A stretch of DNA of 64,000 nt from Pseudonocardia sp. SCN 73-27 (GCA_001725415.1 MEGH01000007.1:20515-84514); one strand, 5' to 3'. Numbered from the stretch's first letter, positions 8,976-18,503 are shown. The notes: generated by a model not told the origin, from the letters alone. Numbers and translations: made by a program.

Positions 8976-9751
8976 TGGGTCACCCCCGCTGCCTCGGGCC
9001 GGGCGAGGCCCAGATCGCCGGAGCGTCCGGCGGTGATGAGCTCGACGACCTGGCCGTGCGTGACGTCCTTCGTCGGGACCTCGGCGACCATGCGGCCGAG
9101 GTAGAGGGTCGCGATGCGGTCGGCGACCTCGAAGACGTCGGCCATGTTGTGGCTGATGAGTACGACGCCGAGGCCCTGCTCGGCGAGGCGGCGGACGAGG
9201 TCGAGGACCTGGCGGGTCTGCGCGACTCCGAGGGCCGCGGTCGGCTCGTCGAGGAGCACGACCTTCGAGTCCCAGAGGACGGCCTTGGCGATGGCGACGG
9301 TCTGGCGCTGCCCACCGGACAGGGACGCGACGGGCATCCGGACCGATGTCACGGTGCGCACCGACAGCGACGCCAGCGTGCGGCGGGCGGCCTGCTCCAT
9401 GTCGGACTCGTCGAGCAGCCAGGGCTTGCCGCGCTCGCGGCCGAGGAACATGTTCTGGACGATGTCGAGGTTGTCGGCCAGCGCGAGATCCTGGTAGACG
9501 ACCTCGATGCCGAGCGCGGAGGCGTCGGCGGGTGCGTGGATCGCGACGGGCTCCCCGTTGAACAGGATCTCGCCGCCGTCGATGGGGTGGATGCCGGCGA
9601 CGCACTTGACCAGCGTGGACTTGCCGGCGCCGTTGTCGCCGACGAGCGCGGTGACCTCGCCGGCCCGCACGGTGAAGTCGACGTCGTGCAGTACCCGCAC
9701 GGCGCCGAAGCTCTTGGAGACCGCCCGCAGCTGCAGGATCGGTTCGGACAA
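8972..9751 (-). CDS. Sugar ABC transporter ATP-binding protein (single-domain, XylG/FrcA-like)
   Basis: About 259 aa. Walker A GDNGAGKST, signature LSGGQRQ, Walker B VVLLDEPT and switch His in VVLISHN are all present. I place the start at TTG 9751, giving LSEPILQLRAVSKSF, because GAGGAG lies 6 nt upstream; an in-frame GTG at 9769 is the alternative but has that ribosome site inside the coding region. It has one ATPase domain, whereas RbsA/XylG are usually double, so it should act as a homodimer as FrcA does. It is coupled to the permease by a GTGA overlap. Confidence 0.9.
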   Translation of the reverse strand: MSEPILQLRAVSKSFGAVRVLHDVDFTVRAGEVTALVGDNGAGKSTLVKCVAGIHPIDGGEILFNGEPVAIHAPADASALGIEVVYQDLALADNLDIVQNMFLGRERGKPWLLDESDMEQAARRTLASLSVRTVTSVRMPVASLSGGQRQTVAIAKAVLWDSKVVLLDEPTAALGVAQTRQVLDLVRRLAEQGLGVVLISHNMADVFEVADRIATLYLGRMVAEVPTKDVTHGQVVELITAGRSGDLGLARPEAAGVTQ

Positions 9752-9783
9752 CTCGCGCTCCTCTCTCACGATCGTGGGCCGGG

Positions 9784-9822
9784 ACGCGGCGCCGGCGTCG
9801 GGTCTCGACGCCGGCGCCGCGT
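9784..9822. terminator. 17-bp perfect hairpin inside the sugar importer operon
   Basis: ACGCGGCGCCGGCGTCG pairs perfectly with its complement across a 5-nt loop (GGTCT), between the binding-protein stop (9846) and the ATPase start. There is no T run. In sugar ABC operons such a stem usually reduces read-through or protects the 5' mRNA, so that the binding protein is made in excess of the membrane parts. Confidence 0.75.
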
Positions 9823-9845
9823 GCTCGGCCGGACGGGTCAGGGGG

Positions 9846-10970
9846 TCACTTGATCCCGAGCTGCGTGCAGGCGGCCTGCGTCGCGGCGACGCAGATCTCG
9901 CTGGCCTTCACGTAGCCGGCGTCGGTGACGACCTTGACGTTGTCCTTGGTGATCAGCTGCGGGGTGAGCAGGACGGACTTGACCTGGCGGTTCCCCTTCG
10001 GGTCGTCCGTGTTCTGCGTCGCCACGGCGTTGGCCGCCGCGGTGTCACCCTTGGCCAGTGCCGCCGCGAGCTTGGCGGTGGCGTCGGCCTCCTCCTGGAT
10101 CGGCTTGAAGACCGTCATGTACTGGTCCCCGCGGAGGATGGCCTGCAGGCCGTCGGCCGTGGCGTCCTGGCCGGTGACCGGGACCTTGCCGTTGAGGCCG
10201 TTCTTGGTGAGAACGGTGATGATCGCGCCGGCGAGGCCGTCGTTGGCGGCGACGACGCCGTCGACCTTGCCGCCGTTGGCGGTCAGGATCTGCTCGAACG
10301 TGGTGCCGCCGACCTGGTTGTCCCACTTGTCGATCGGCTGGTTGCGGACGAGCTTGTAGGCACCCGAGTCGTACTTCGGCTGCAGGACGGTCATCTGACC
10401 GTTGTAGAACAGCGTCGCGTTGTTGTCGGTCGGGGCGCCCTCGATCTGGATGATCTGCGCGCCCGCCTTGTCGCCGACACCCTGGACGAGGCCCTGGCCC
10501 TGCAGCGCGCCGACCTTCACGTTGTCGAAGGACACGTAGTAGTCGCTGGTGCCGCCGAGGTTGAGCCGGTCGTAGTCGATGACCGGGATGCCCTGGGCCT
10601 TGGCCTTGGCGGCGACGGCGGCGCCGCCGTCGGACGAGATCGAGGCGATGACCAGGACCTTGACGCCACTGGAGATCATCCCGTCGGCGAGGGTGGAGAA
10701 CTTCTGCTCGTCACCCTGGGCGTTCTGGATGTCGGGGTCGAGCCCCTGGGCCCGCATGGCCTTGTCGAGCATCGGCTTGTCGAAGCCTTCCCAGCGGGCC
10801 GACGAGTCGGTCTCCGGGAGGATCACGCCGACCTTCACACCGCCTGCCGCGGGAGCGGTGCTGCCCCCGGTGCTGCCCCCGGTCGAGGGCGCGGCGTTCT
10901 GGCCGCATGCCGCCAGCGCGAACGCCAGGCCCGCACTGACGACGGCAAGGGCCGTTCTCCGTATGCGCAT
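9846..10970 (-). CDS. Xylose-type sugar-binding lipoprotein (XylF-like)
   Basis: 374 aa from ATG 10970 with GGAAGGA upstream. Basic start, hydrophobic segment and lipobox LAAC (Cys22), so it should be a membrane-anchored lipoprotein. A Gly/Ser/Thr-rich linker precedes a periplasmic-binding fold of type I with VGVILPETDSSARW, DYDRLNLGG and AANDGLAGAII, all typical of the D-xylose-binding branch. It is the first gene of the four-gene operon ending in ROK. Substrate could also be another pentose or a related monosaccharide. Confidence 0.9.
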   Translation of the reverse strand: MRIRRTALAVVSAGLAFALAACGQNAAPSTGGSTGGSTAPAAGGVKVGVILPETDSSARWEGFDKPMLDKAMRAQGLDPDIQNAQGDEQKFSTLADGMISSGVKVLVIASISSDGGAAVAAKAKAQGIPVIDYDRLNLGGTSDYYVSFDNVKVGALQGQGLVQGVGDKAGAQIIQIEGAPTDNNATLFYNGQMTVLQPKYDSGAYKLVRNQPIDKWDNQVGGTTFEQILTANGGKVDGVVAANDGLAGAIITVLTKNGLNGKVPVTGQDATADGLQAILRGDQYMTVFKPIQEEADATAKLAAALAKGDTAAANAVATQNTDDPKGNRQVKSVLLTPQLITKDNVKVVTDAGYVKASEICVAATQAACTQLGIK

Positions 10971-11431
10971 CGATGTCCTTCCACGTCGTCGTGGGCCGCC
11001 GTCGCGGCGCCCGAATGTTGCGAGCGACAACGTATGACTCGACCCCACGTGACCGGAAGCACACTGGATCGGTCCAGGTGCCTCCGGAACATCACATTTG
11101 GGTCACGCACCGGGGAATTTGTTGTCGACGTCAGCCGAACAACGCGCAGCGGTCACCGAGCGGCGCCGCAGCGCGACACGCCCGAACGGTCCGGAGCCGA
11201 CAGTGTGGTTCCGGGCCGTGCACGTGCCGTTCGGCGACCAGCTTCCCGGACACCCCCGGCTTGAGCCGATCGCGCAGTCGCAACGGCCCGCATTTCTCTC
11301 TCGATGTCCCAGAAACGCGACAAACAGCGCCTTATCGGACGCCCGCAGTCCGGGGAATCACCCGTTCGCGCAGCTGTCGGTCACGCGACGTCACACGTTG
11401 GGCTATCACTGTGCGTAGCCGGCCGGGCCGC
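10971..11431. other. 461-bp gene-free region upstream of the sugar importer
   Basis: No convincing ORF. It must hold the minus-strand operon promoter. Weak candidates for a ROK operator are GTTGCGAGCGACAAC near 11016-11030 and a TTGTT/AACAA inverted pair at 11119-11123 and 11138-11142; neither is strong enough to call. Confidence 0.5.
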
Positions 11432-12349
11432 TCAGGAGGGGGTCATCGCCTCCGGGACCGGCTCGTCGCCGTCCCGCGACCGCAAGGCGACCGCCGCCAC
11501 GACGGCCACGATCCCCACCCCTTCCAGGACCCCGGGAACCTGCCCCAGGAACACCAGACCGATCACCGTCGCCGTCACCGGGAGGAGCGCGAGCAGCACC
11601 GCGAAGCGGGCCCGGCCGAGCCGGCGCAGCACCACCTGATCGAGTGCATACGGCACGACGCTCGACAGCACACCGACCCCGACGGCGAGCGCCACGACCG
11701 TGGGCGAGGACAGCGCGCCGACGCCGCCGCGGTCGGCGACGAGCACCCCGACGAGCGGCACCGAGACGATCGTGAAGCCCACCGCCATGTCGTCCAGGCC
11801 GTTCCCGGCGACCGCCACCCGCTTCCCCACGACGATGTAGGCCGCCCACAGCGCCGCCGCCGCGAGCCCCCACGCCACGCCGGCCGGACTTCCTGACCAG
11901 CGCACATCGGCGATGCACGCGACTCCGGCAGCCGCGAGCACCACCGCCGCCACGTCCCGGGGGCGCCGGGAGGCCAGAGCCGCGACTGCCACGGGGCCGC
12001 AGAACTCGACCGCCACCGCGGTACCCAGGGGCAGCCGCGCGACCGCCTCGTAGAAGGCGACGTTCATGCCCGCCGTCGCGAGCCCGAAGACCCCCGCCCA
12101 CACCACCCGGCGACCCCGCCACGCCTCGCGTCCGGGCCGTCGCCACGCCAGCAGGACCAGCGCCGCCGCCATGATCCGTAACGCGGCGGCCACGGCCGGC
12201 GAGAGATCATCGAACAGGCCGACGGCGACGGCCGCCCCGACGTACATCGAGGCGCCGCCGACGACGAACAGGACAGGCGCCGGGACCCGGCGCACGCCCG
12301 CCCGGGTCACGCCGAAAGCCCGTTCACCATGACTGCGAAGAGTAGTCAT
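11432..12349 (-). CDS. DMT-superfamily EamA transporter (RhtA-like exporter)
   Basis: 305 aa from ATG 12349, giving MTTLRSHGERAFG before the first helix. About ten predicted membrane helices form two EamA repeats, the first with VEFCGPVAVA and the second with SSVVPYALDQVVLRRL. This pattern is that of the RhtA/YedA branch that exports amino acids such as threonine and homoserine. An upstream in-frame start would add an unlikely basic leader. It stands alone, convergent with nothing and divergent from the DUF7455 gene. Substrate is inferred from the subfamily only. Confidence 0.88.
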   Translation of the reverse strand: MTTLRSHGERAFGVTRAGVRRVPAPVLFVVGGASMYVGAAVAVGLFDDLSPAVAAALRIMAAALVLLAWRRPGREAWRGRRVVWAGVFGLATAGMNVAFYEAVARLPLGTAVAVEFCGPVAVAALASRRPRDVAAVVLAAAGVACIADVRWSGSPAGVAWGLAAAALWAAYIVVGKRVAVAGNGLDDMAVGFTIVSVPLVGVLVADRGGVGALSSPTVVALAVGVGVLSSVVPYALDQVVLRRLGRARFAVLLALLPVTATVIGLVFLGQVPGVLEGVGIVAVVAAVALRSRDGDEPVPEAMTPS

Positions 12350-12619
12350 GACCCGACGAGAGTTAACGCACCTGACCTTGCGAGCCCACCAGCGGCACCG
12401 CATCATTCACTCGTCGTCAACTGAATGCGCAGAGGTTCTCCGGCGTACACCGGAACGACGTCTCACCGACCCCGAGTGGTCGAACGTGACGGTCGTCGCC
12501 CCCGGGCCGGGAACACGTACAGGGGTTCTGTACGTCTGCAAGAGTGGGCGCACCGCGCAGGCGGTCGTCCAGTGCACAGGGCACCGGATGTTCCGGTGTC
12601 GAGACGGAGGGAGACCGCC

Positions 12620-12805
12620 ATGCAGCCCGGAACCCTTACCCGCCCCGAGTTGACCGCCGCCGACCGTTGTGACCGTTGCGGAGCGGCAGCCAAGGTCCGC
12701 GCCGTACTTCCCACCGGCGGAGAGCTCCTCTTCTGCGGGCACCACGCCCGGGCCCACGCCGACAAGCTGCGCGAGCTCGAGGTGGACGTCCAGTCCGGCA
12801 GTTGA
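12620..12805 (+). CDS. DUF7455-type small zinc-binding protein
   Basis: 61 aa, ATG 12620 behind GGAGGGAG. CDRCGAA and later LLFCGHHAR supply a Cys/Cys/Cys/His/His set typical of this small actinobacterial family, whose role is unknown. Short and probably cytosolic. It follows a gene-free stretch (12350-12619) in which I see only the expected promoters of this gene and of the divergent transporter. Confidence 0.85.
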   Translation: MQPGTLTRPELTAADRCDRCGAAAKVRAVLPTGGELLFCGHHARAHADKLRELEVDVQSGS

Positions 12806-12840
12806 CACACCGGCGGCAGTAGCCGGTCACCCAGTCGTCC

Positions 12841-12879
12841 GACGCAGGGCGGGAACCACCTCGGTTCCCGCCCTGCGTC
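12841..12879. terminator. Bidirectional hairpin terminator
   Basis: A 16-bp perfect stem starting GACGCAGGGCGGGAAC with a 7-nt loop lies between the ends of two convergent genes (12805 and 12910). It can serve both. Confidence 0.85.
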
Positions 12880-12909
12880 ATATCCGGGACCGGGTGTGGG
12901 GCGACGGGG

Positions 12910-14112
12910 TCAGAGCGCGAGCGCGCCCAGCACGTCGAGCGCCCTGTCGACCTCCCACGCGCGGGAGTAGTGGTTCGGACTCAGCCGAACGAGCCCGCCG
13001 TCGTCCCGCACGCCCAGCGCTCCGGCCGTGCCCCAGGCGTACGCCCAGCCGGCCCACGCGTTGACACCCGCCGCGTCCAGCGCGGCGACCACCTCGGCAG
13101 GAGTCCGCCCGGCGACGCGGAACGCCGCCACCGGGGTCCGCACGTCGGCCGGCCCGTCGGGTCCGTACCGCCGCACGTGCGCCATCCCGCCCAGCGCCGA
13201 CCACAGCCGCGCCCCCAGCGCCGCCGTGTGCGCGGCGGCTGCCTGCTGAGCGGCGCGCAGATCGTCGTCGTCGGTCATCCCTGACCAGTGCGCGACCGCC
13301 GCCGCCACGCCGGCCATCGCTGCGAACGGGTTGGTGCCCTGCTCGAACCGGGCAGGCCCCGACGCGGGCGCCCCGGCCGGGCGCGGCGGGTCGATCGCCT
13401 CGAGGACCGCCGGGTGGGCCGCCACCAGCGCGGAGACGTGCGGGCCCGCCCATTTGTGCGCGCTCGTCGCGTACAGGTCGGCGCCGAGGGCCCGGACGTC
13501 GACGCGGGAGTAGGCGGCGTGGTGCACCCCGTCGACGACGCTCAAGGCCCCGGCCTCGCGGGCCGCGGACGCGACGGCGGCGACATCGACGCGCGCCCCG
13601 GTGAGGTTCGACGCCGCCGTGACGGCCACCAGCCGCGTCCGCGACCCGATCAGCGACGTCACCGCCCCGGCGGGCAGCCCGCCGTCGGCGCCCAACCGTG
13701 CGGTGCGGACCGTGGCGCCCGCGCGGGCGGCGGCGTGCGTCCACGGGGCGACGTTCGCCTCGTGGTCGGCCTCGGTCACGACGATCTCGTCGCCGGACCC
13801 CCACGTCGGCTCCAGGGCCGCGGCGAGCCGCACGAACAACGCCGTCGCCGTCGGGCCGAGGACGACGCCCGCCGGGTCGGGCGCGCCGGTGAACGCGGCG
13901 AACGCCCGCCGGGCGGCGTCGACGAGCGCGTCGGCACGCCGGGCCGCGGGGAACACCCCGCCCTGGTTGGCGAGCCCACCCCGCATCGCCGCCGTGACGG
14001 CCTCGATCACCTGCTCCGGGACCTGGGTCCCGGCGGCGCCGTCGAGCCAGGCCCGCCCGTCGCCCAGCGCCGGGTACTGGGCCCGGACGCGGGTGACGTC
14101 GAAACCCGTCAC
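12910..14112 (-). CDS. Cysteine-desulfurase-like class V aminotransferase
   Basis: 400 aa from GTG 14112, 4 nt after the helicase stop. PLP-dependent fold: NQGGVFPAARRAD near the start, EADHEANVAPW, VDGVHHAAY with the PLP-binding Asp, and ATSAHKWAGPH with the Schiff-base Lys. The SufS/NifS active-site Cys loop (RxGHHCA) is absent; the corresponding region reads LGGMAHVRRYG, so classical desulfurase activity is doubtful. It belongs to the actinobacterial 'cysteine desulfurase-like' subfamily. The tight spacing to the helicase gene suggests co-transcription, not a known pathway. Confidence 0.85.
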   Translation of the reverse strand: MTGFDVTRVRAQYPALGDGRAWLDGAAGTQVPEQVIEAVTAAMRGGLANQGGVFPAARRADALVDAARRAFAAFTGAPDPAGVVLGPTATALFVRLAAALEPTWGSGDEIVVTEADHEANVAPWTHAAARAGATVRTARLGADGGLPAGAVTSLIGSRTRLVAVTAASNLTGARVDVAAVASAAREAGALSVVDGVHHAAYSRVDVRALGADLYATSAHKWAGPHVSALVAAHPAVLEAIDPPRPAGAPASGPARFEQGTNPFAAMAGVAAAVAHWSGMTDDDDLRAAQQAAAAHTAALGARLWSALGGMAHVRRYGPDGPADVRTPVAAFRVAGRTPAEVVAALDAAGVNAWAGWAYAWGTAGALGVRDDGGLVRLSPNHYSRAWEVDRALDVLGALAL

Positions 14113-14116
14113 ACGC

Positions 14117-15850
14117 TCACCGCCAGGAGCGCAGCGTCGCGATGCGCTCCTCCAGCTGCTCGATCGTCGCCATCGCGGTGACCGGGCCACCGCAGGCGCG
14201 GCGCAGCTCGCTGTGGATGGCGCCGTGCGGCTTGTTCGTGCGGTGGTGGTACATCGCCACCAGGGTGTTGAGCTCCTTGCGCAGCCCGTTGAGCTGCTCG
14301 CGCACCGACAGCTGCGGCCGCTCGGCCGGGGGCTCCGGCGGCGCCGGGGTGGCGCGGGCCTGCGCGCCCGACCGGCTCTTGCCGCGCTGCATCCAGTCCT
14401 GCTGGCGCTGGTTGAGCAGCGTGCGCACCTGGTCGGGGTCGAGCAGCCCTGGCAGGCCGAGGTAGTCCTCCTCGTCGGCGGAGAACGAGGTGCCCTCGTA
14501 GATGAGCTGGTCGAGCTCGGCGTCGGCGTGCAACGCGGTGAACGCCTTCTCGTCCTCACCCGGCTCGTCCTCGACGCGCTGCGCGGCGGCGAGCTCCTCG
14601 TCGTTCCACGTCTCCGCGGCCCGGTGGGGCTTGCCGAGGACGTGGTCGCGCTGGGCCTCCAGCTCGCTGGCCAGCCCCAGCAGCACCGGGACGCTGGGCA
14701 GGAACACCGACGCCGTCTCGCCCTGGCGCCGTGACCGCACGAACCGGCCGATGGCCTGCGCGAAGTACAGCGGGGTCGACGCGCTCGTGGCGTAGACGCC
14801 GACGGCGAGGCGCGGGACGTCGACGCCCTCGGACACCATGCGGACCGCGACCATCCAGCGGGCGTCCGAGGCGGAGAAGTCGGCGATGCGCTTCGACGAG
14901 CCCTTCTCGTCGGACAGGACGACCGCGGGCGCGGTGCCGGTGATCTTCTCCAGGATCGCGGCGTAGGCGCGGGCCGCGGTCTGGTCGGATGCGATGACGA
15001 GGCCGCCGGCGTCGGGCATGCCACCGGCCCGGTGCCCGGTGAGCCGCTTGTCGGCGGCCGCGAGGACCGCGGGGATCCACTCGCCGCCCGGGTCGAGCGC
15101 GGTCCGCCACGCCCGGGCGGTGTGCTCGGCCGTCATCGGCTCGCCGAGGCGCGCGGTCATCTCCTCCCCCGCGCTGGTCCGCCAGCTCGACGTGCCCGAG
15201 TAGGCCAGGAACACCACGGGCCGGACGACACCGTCGGCCAGCGCCTCGGCGTAGCCGTAGGCGTGGTCGGCGCGGCTGCGCAGCGCACCCTCGGCGTCGG
15301 GCAGGTAGTCCACGAACGGGATCGGGTTGTCGTCGGAGCGGAACGGCGTCCCGGTGAGGGTGAGCCGGCGCGCCGCCGGGTCGAACGCCTCCTTGACCGC
15401 GTCGCCCCACGACCTCGCGTCGCCCGCGTGGTGGATCTCGTCGAGGATCACCAGCGTGCGACGGGTCTCGGTGCGGGCCCGGTGCAGCATCGGGTGGGCC
15501 GCCACACCGGCGTAGGTGACGGCGATGCCCGTGTAGTCCGACGACGTGCCACCGGTCGAGTTGCGGAAGTCCGGGTCGAGCGGGATGCCGGACTGCGCAG
15601 CCGACTCCGCCCACTGGTACTTCAGGTGCTCCGTCGGCGTGACGACGGTGACCCGGTCGATCCTGCGGTCGCGCAGCAGCTCCGCGGCCACCCGCAGGGC
15701 GAACGTCGTCTTGCCCGCGCCGGGCGTCGCGACCGCGAGGAAGTCCTGCGGCGATCCGGCGAGGTAGCGGGCGAGCGCGCTGCGCTGCCAGGCCCGCAGG
15801 GGACGCTGCTCGAGGGGGATCCCGGGGCTGCGTTCAACTGCCTGCGACAC
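14117..15850 (-). CDS. DEAD/DEAH-box superfamily 2 helicase
   Basis: 577 aa from GTG 15850 (VSQAVERSPG), preceded by GGGAG; an in-frame ATG at 15874 is possible. Motif I ATPGAGKTT, motif II DEIH, motif III TGTPFRSD, and motif VI QAIGRFVRSRR are intact, so it should be an active ATPase/translocase. The C-terminal 200 residues include acidic and basic helical parts and NKPHGAIHSELRRACGG, a conserved tail of this actinobacterial family. Likely role is DNA or RNA remodelling, perhaps repair; no nuclease or restriction domain is seen and there are no defence genes nearby. Confidence 0.9.
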   Translation of the reverse strand: MSQAVERSPGIPLEQRPLRAWQRSALARYLAGSPQDFLAVATPGAGKTTFALRVAAELLRDRRIDRVTVVTPTEHLKYQWAESAAQSGIPLDPDFRNSTGGTSSDYTGIAVTYAGVAAHPMLHRARTETRRTLVILDEIHHAGDARSWGDAVKEAFDPAARRLTLTGTPFRSDDNPIPFVDYLPDAEGALRSRADHAYGYAEALADGVVRPVVFLAYSGTSSWRTSAGEEMTARLGEPMTAEHTARAWRTALDPGGEWIPAVLAAADKRLTGHRAGGMPDAGGLVIASDQTAARAYAAILEKITGTAPAVVLSDEKGSSKRIADFSASDARWMVAVRMVSEGVDVPRLAVGVYATSASTPLYFAQAIGRFVRSRRQGETASVFLPSVPVLLGLASELEAQRDHVLGKPHRAAETWNDEELAAAQRVEDEPGEDEKAFTALHADAELDQLIYEGTSFSADEEDYLGLPGLLDPDQVRTLLNQRQQDWMQRGKSRSGAQARATPAPPEPPAERPQLSVREQLNGLRKELNTLVAMYHHRTNKPHGAIHSELRRACGGPVTAMATIEQLEERIATLRSWR

Positions 15851-16005
15851 ACAACTCCCTGGTCGGACGGTCATTCCGGGTCCGCGTCGGGGATGGGACG
15901 GGGTCGGGGCCCCCGCGCTCGCGGACCACGACGAGGGTAGCCCGCGCGGATCCGGCGGCGCGTCGTGACCCGCCGTCGGAGGCCCGCGGGCCATGCTGAG
16001 CGGCG

Positions 16006-17220
16006 ATGACGTCCGACGACCCGCCCGGCGACTCCCCCGCCGGCGACTCCCCCGCCGACGCCCGCGATGCCGACGCGCCCCGGCGCCGCCGCCTCGTGCG
16101 CCGCGTGGCCGGCCGGACGCTCGTCAAGGCGTGGGACGACGGCATCTTCTCCATGTCGGCGCAGGCCGCGTTCTGGCAGGCGTTGTCGATGCCGCCGCTG
16201 CTGCTCGCGCTGCTCGGCTCGCTGGGCTACGTCGGGGACTGGTTCGGGCCGCGGACGGTCGACAGTGTCGAGGTGGCGATCGTCGGCTTCTCCCGGACGG
16301 TGTTCACCCCCGAGGTGGTCGAGGAGATCATCGCGCCCACGGCCGAGGCGATCCTCACCCGCGGCCGCGCCGACGTCGTGTCCCTCGGGTTCCTCATCGC
16401 CCTGTGGGCGGGCTCGTCGGCGGTGGCGTCGATCGTCGACTCGGTCACCGAGGCCCACGGCCAGTACGGGGTCCGCAACCCGGTGTGGCAGCGCCTCGTC
16501 GCCCTCGGGGTGTACCTGGTGGCGCTGGTGGTGGCGGTGTTCGCGCTGCCCGTCGTCGCGCTCGGTCCCGATCTGCTGCCGCGGGTGTTTCCCGCCGCGT
16601 GGCAGCCCGCGGTGACCTCGGCCGTCGACGCCTTCTACTACCCGGCCGTCGGGCTCGTGCTGGTCGTCGGCCTGACGACGCTCTACAAGGTGGCGCTGCC
16701 GCACAGCCCGCCGTGGCGGCGGCTGCTGCCCGGGGCGCTGCTGGCGGGGGTCGTGTTCGTGGTGTCGACGACCGGGCTGCGCGTCTACCTCACCCTCGTC
16801 ACCGCGACCGGCTACACCTACGGCGCGCTGGCGACGCCCATCGCGTTCCTGCTGTTCGGGTTCCTGCTCGGCTTCGCGATCGTGCTCGGGGCGCAGCTCA
16901 ACAACGCAGTGGAGGAGACGTGGCCGGCCCGCCCGACCCGGCGCCAGCGCAGGCTGCGGCGGCTGCGGGCGATGCGCGCGGCCGCGGCGCGGCGGGCGGC
17001 ACGCGCCGCGGCGGCGGGGAAGGATGCGGCCCGGGACGCGGGGGCGCGCGCCGTCGCGGCGGTGCGGCAGTCGGCGACCGTCCCCGCACAGGCGCGCCTG
17101 CGTGACGTCGACGTGCGTGAGTTGCCCGCCCCCGAGCCGCCCGAGGATGCTGGCGGAGGACGATCACACCGGCCGGCCGTGACGGCGGGCGGTGACCGAG
17201 CACGTCAGGAGATCATGTGA
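16006..17220 (+). CDS. YihY/BrkB-family membrane protein
   Basis: 404 aa from ATG 16006. A charged N-terminus is followed by the BrkB core (about 40-320) with six predicted helices, including SMSAQAAFWQALSMPPLLLAL and GATY-like VTATGYTYGALATPIAFLLF. A basic Ala/Arg-rich tail completes it. The family was once called ribonuclease BN but is now seen as membrane proteins of unknown function. The last four bases overlap the GTG of the PHA-synthase-like gene, so the two are translationally coupled. Confidence 0.9.
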   Translation: MTSDDPPGDSPAGDSPADARDADAPRRRRLVRRVAGRTLVKAWDDGIFSMSAQAAFWQALSMPPLLLALLGSLGYVGDWFGPRTVDSVEVAIVGFSRTVFTPEVVEEIIAPTAEAILTRGRADVVSLGFLIALWAGSSAVASIVDSVTEAHGQYGVRNPVWQRLVALGVYLVALVVAVFALPVVALGPDLLPRVFPAAWQPAVTSAVDAFYYPAVGLVLVVGLTTLYKVALPHSPPWRRLLPGALLAGVVFVVSTTGLRVYLTLVTATGYTYGALATPIAFLLFGFLLGFAIVLGAQLNNAVEETWPARPTRRQRRLRRLRAMRAAAARRAARAAAAGKDAARDAGARAVAAVRQSATVPAQARLRDVDVRELPAPEPPEDAGGGRSHRPAVTAGGDRARQEIM

Positions 17221-18503
17221 GCAGCGAGCAGAGGGCCGACCGGGCCGACCCCGGTGCCCCGACACTTGCCGCCGCCGGGACGCGGCTGGCGTCGGCCCTC
17301 ATGTCCCGGCCGGCCGACGTCGCCCGTCACACCGTCGCCCTGGCCGGCGAGCTCGCCCGCATCGGCCTCGGCAGCTCCGCGCTCTCCCCCGACCCCGCCG
17401 ACGACCGGTTCGCCGCGCCCGCGTGGTCGGCCGACCCGGTGCTGCGCCGCGCCGTCCAGACCCATCTGGCGACGACGGGCGCCGCCGCCGCGATGCTCGA
17501 CGACGCCGGCCTCGACCCGGCCGACGACGCGCTGCTGCGTATCGTCGTGGAGTCGGTCGCCGACATTGTGGCGCCCAGCAACAACCCGGTGCTGCGAGCG
17601 CTGGCGACCCGCCGCGCCACGGCAGGCTCGGAGGAGCCGGGCGAGGTCGAGATCCCGCTGCCCACCCACGCGGCCCCGGCCGCACGGCGGCTCGCGTTCG
17701 GCGACGACGTCGCCGCCTCCCCCGGCGCCGTCGTACTGCGCACCGATGCGTTCGAGCTGGTGCACTACCTGCCGCAGACCCGGGAGGTCCACGCGCTGCC
17801 CGTCCTCGTCGTGCCCGCGCCCGGCCTGCCCGGCTACCTGGCCGACCTGTCGCCGGGCCGCAGCCTCGTCGAGCACCTGGTCCGCGGCGGCACGCAGGTG
17901 CTGCTGGTGAGCTGGCACCCCGCGGTCGGCGGCGCCGACGCCCAGGGGCAGGCGCTGCTCGACGCCCTCGACGCCGTCGAGCGCATCTCCCGGACCGGGT
18001 CGACGGTGGTCCTCGGGATCGGTGACGGCGCCGTCCTCACCGCCGCGGTGCTGGCGCACCTCGCCGCGGTGGGCCTGCAGGAGCGGGTCGCGGGCGCGGT
18101 GCTCGTCGGGGTCGACCCGCGCGACGCCGACCCCGAGGTGCGTGTGCCGCGCGACCTGCGTCAGTGGCTGGCCGACGCGCCCGACGGTGCCCCCGCCGCT
18201 CCGGTGGAGCTGCCCGGCGAGCTGCTCGGCACTCCGCTCGACCCCGCGGTCGTCGACCGCGACACCCTCGTCGTTGCGTCGTCGGACGCCGGTGCGTGGG
18301 CCGGACTCGCCGGCAAGGGCGCCGTCGAGGTCGTCGACGCCCCTCCCGGGGCGTTCGTCGCGGCCCCGGACTCCTGGTGGGCCGCGCTCTCGGAGTGGCT
18401 CGAGGTCCGCACCGGCGAGCGCTGCGAGGCCCCCGCCGAGCTGGGCGGGCGCGGCATGCACGCGCTCGCGCCGTCGCCCGGCGAGTACGTCTCGGCCCGG
18501 TGA
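17217..18503 (+). CDS. PHA-synthase-like protein lacking the catalytic Cys
   Basis: 428 aa from GTG 17217 (overlap with the BrkB stop). The N-terminal part matches PhaC_N: DDRFAAPAWSADPVLRR, then VAPSNNPVLRAL. The alpha/beta-hydrolase part has PAPGLPGYLADLSPGRS, where true synthases have the [12 protein letters not shown] pattern. The lipase-like box of class I synthases, GxCxG, here reads GIGDG with Gly269 in place of the nucleophile Cys. It is also shorter than the usual 560-600 aa. It should therefore be inactive as a polymerase by the known mechanism. Translational coupling to BrkB and to the PhaZ-like hydrolase suggests a granule-binding or regulatory partner (inference). A normal phaC lies at 24626-26329. 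Confidence 0.8.
   Translation: MSSEQRADRADPGAPTLAAAGTRLASALMSRPADVARHTVALAGELARIGLGSSALSPDPADDRFAAPAWSADPVLRRAVQTHLATTGAAAAMLDDAGLDPADDALLRIVVESVADIVAPSNNPVLRALATRRATAGSEEPGEVEIPLPTHAAPAARRLAFGDDVAASPGAVVLRTDAFELVHYLPQTREVHALPVLVVPAPGLPGYLADLSPGRSLVEHLVRGGTQVLLVSWHPAVGGADAQGQALLDALDAVERISRTGSTVVLGIGDGAVLTAAVLAHLAAVGLQERVAGAVLVGVDPRDADPEVRVPRDLRQWLADAPDGAPAAPVELPGELLGTPLDPAVVDRDTLVVASSDAGAWAGLAGKGAVEVVDAPPGAFVAAPDSWWAALSEWLEVRTGERCEAPAELGGRGMHALAPSPGEYVSAR

Noticed and set aside
12910-14112. True cysteine desulfurase (SufS/IscS) of an Fe-S cluster operon
   Set aside because: The active-site Cys loop is absent and no suf genes adjoin; only the class V aminotransferase fold is supported.
14117-15850. 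Helicase as part of a defence system
   Set aside because: No nuclease, methylase or other defence gene is adjacent and the C-terminal tail is that of a widely conserved actinobacterial helicase.
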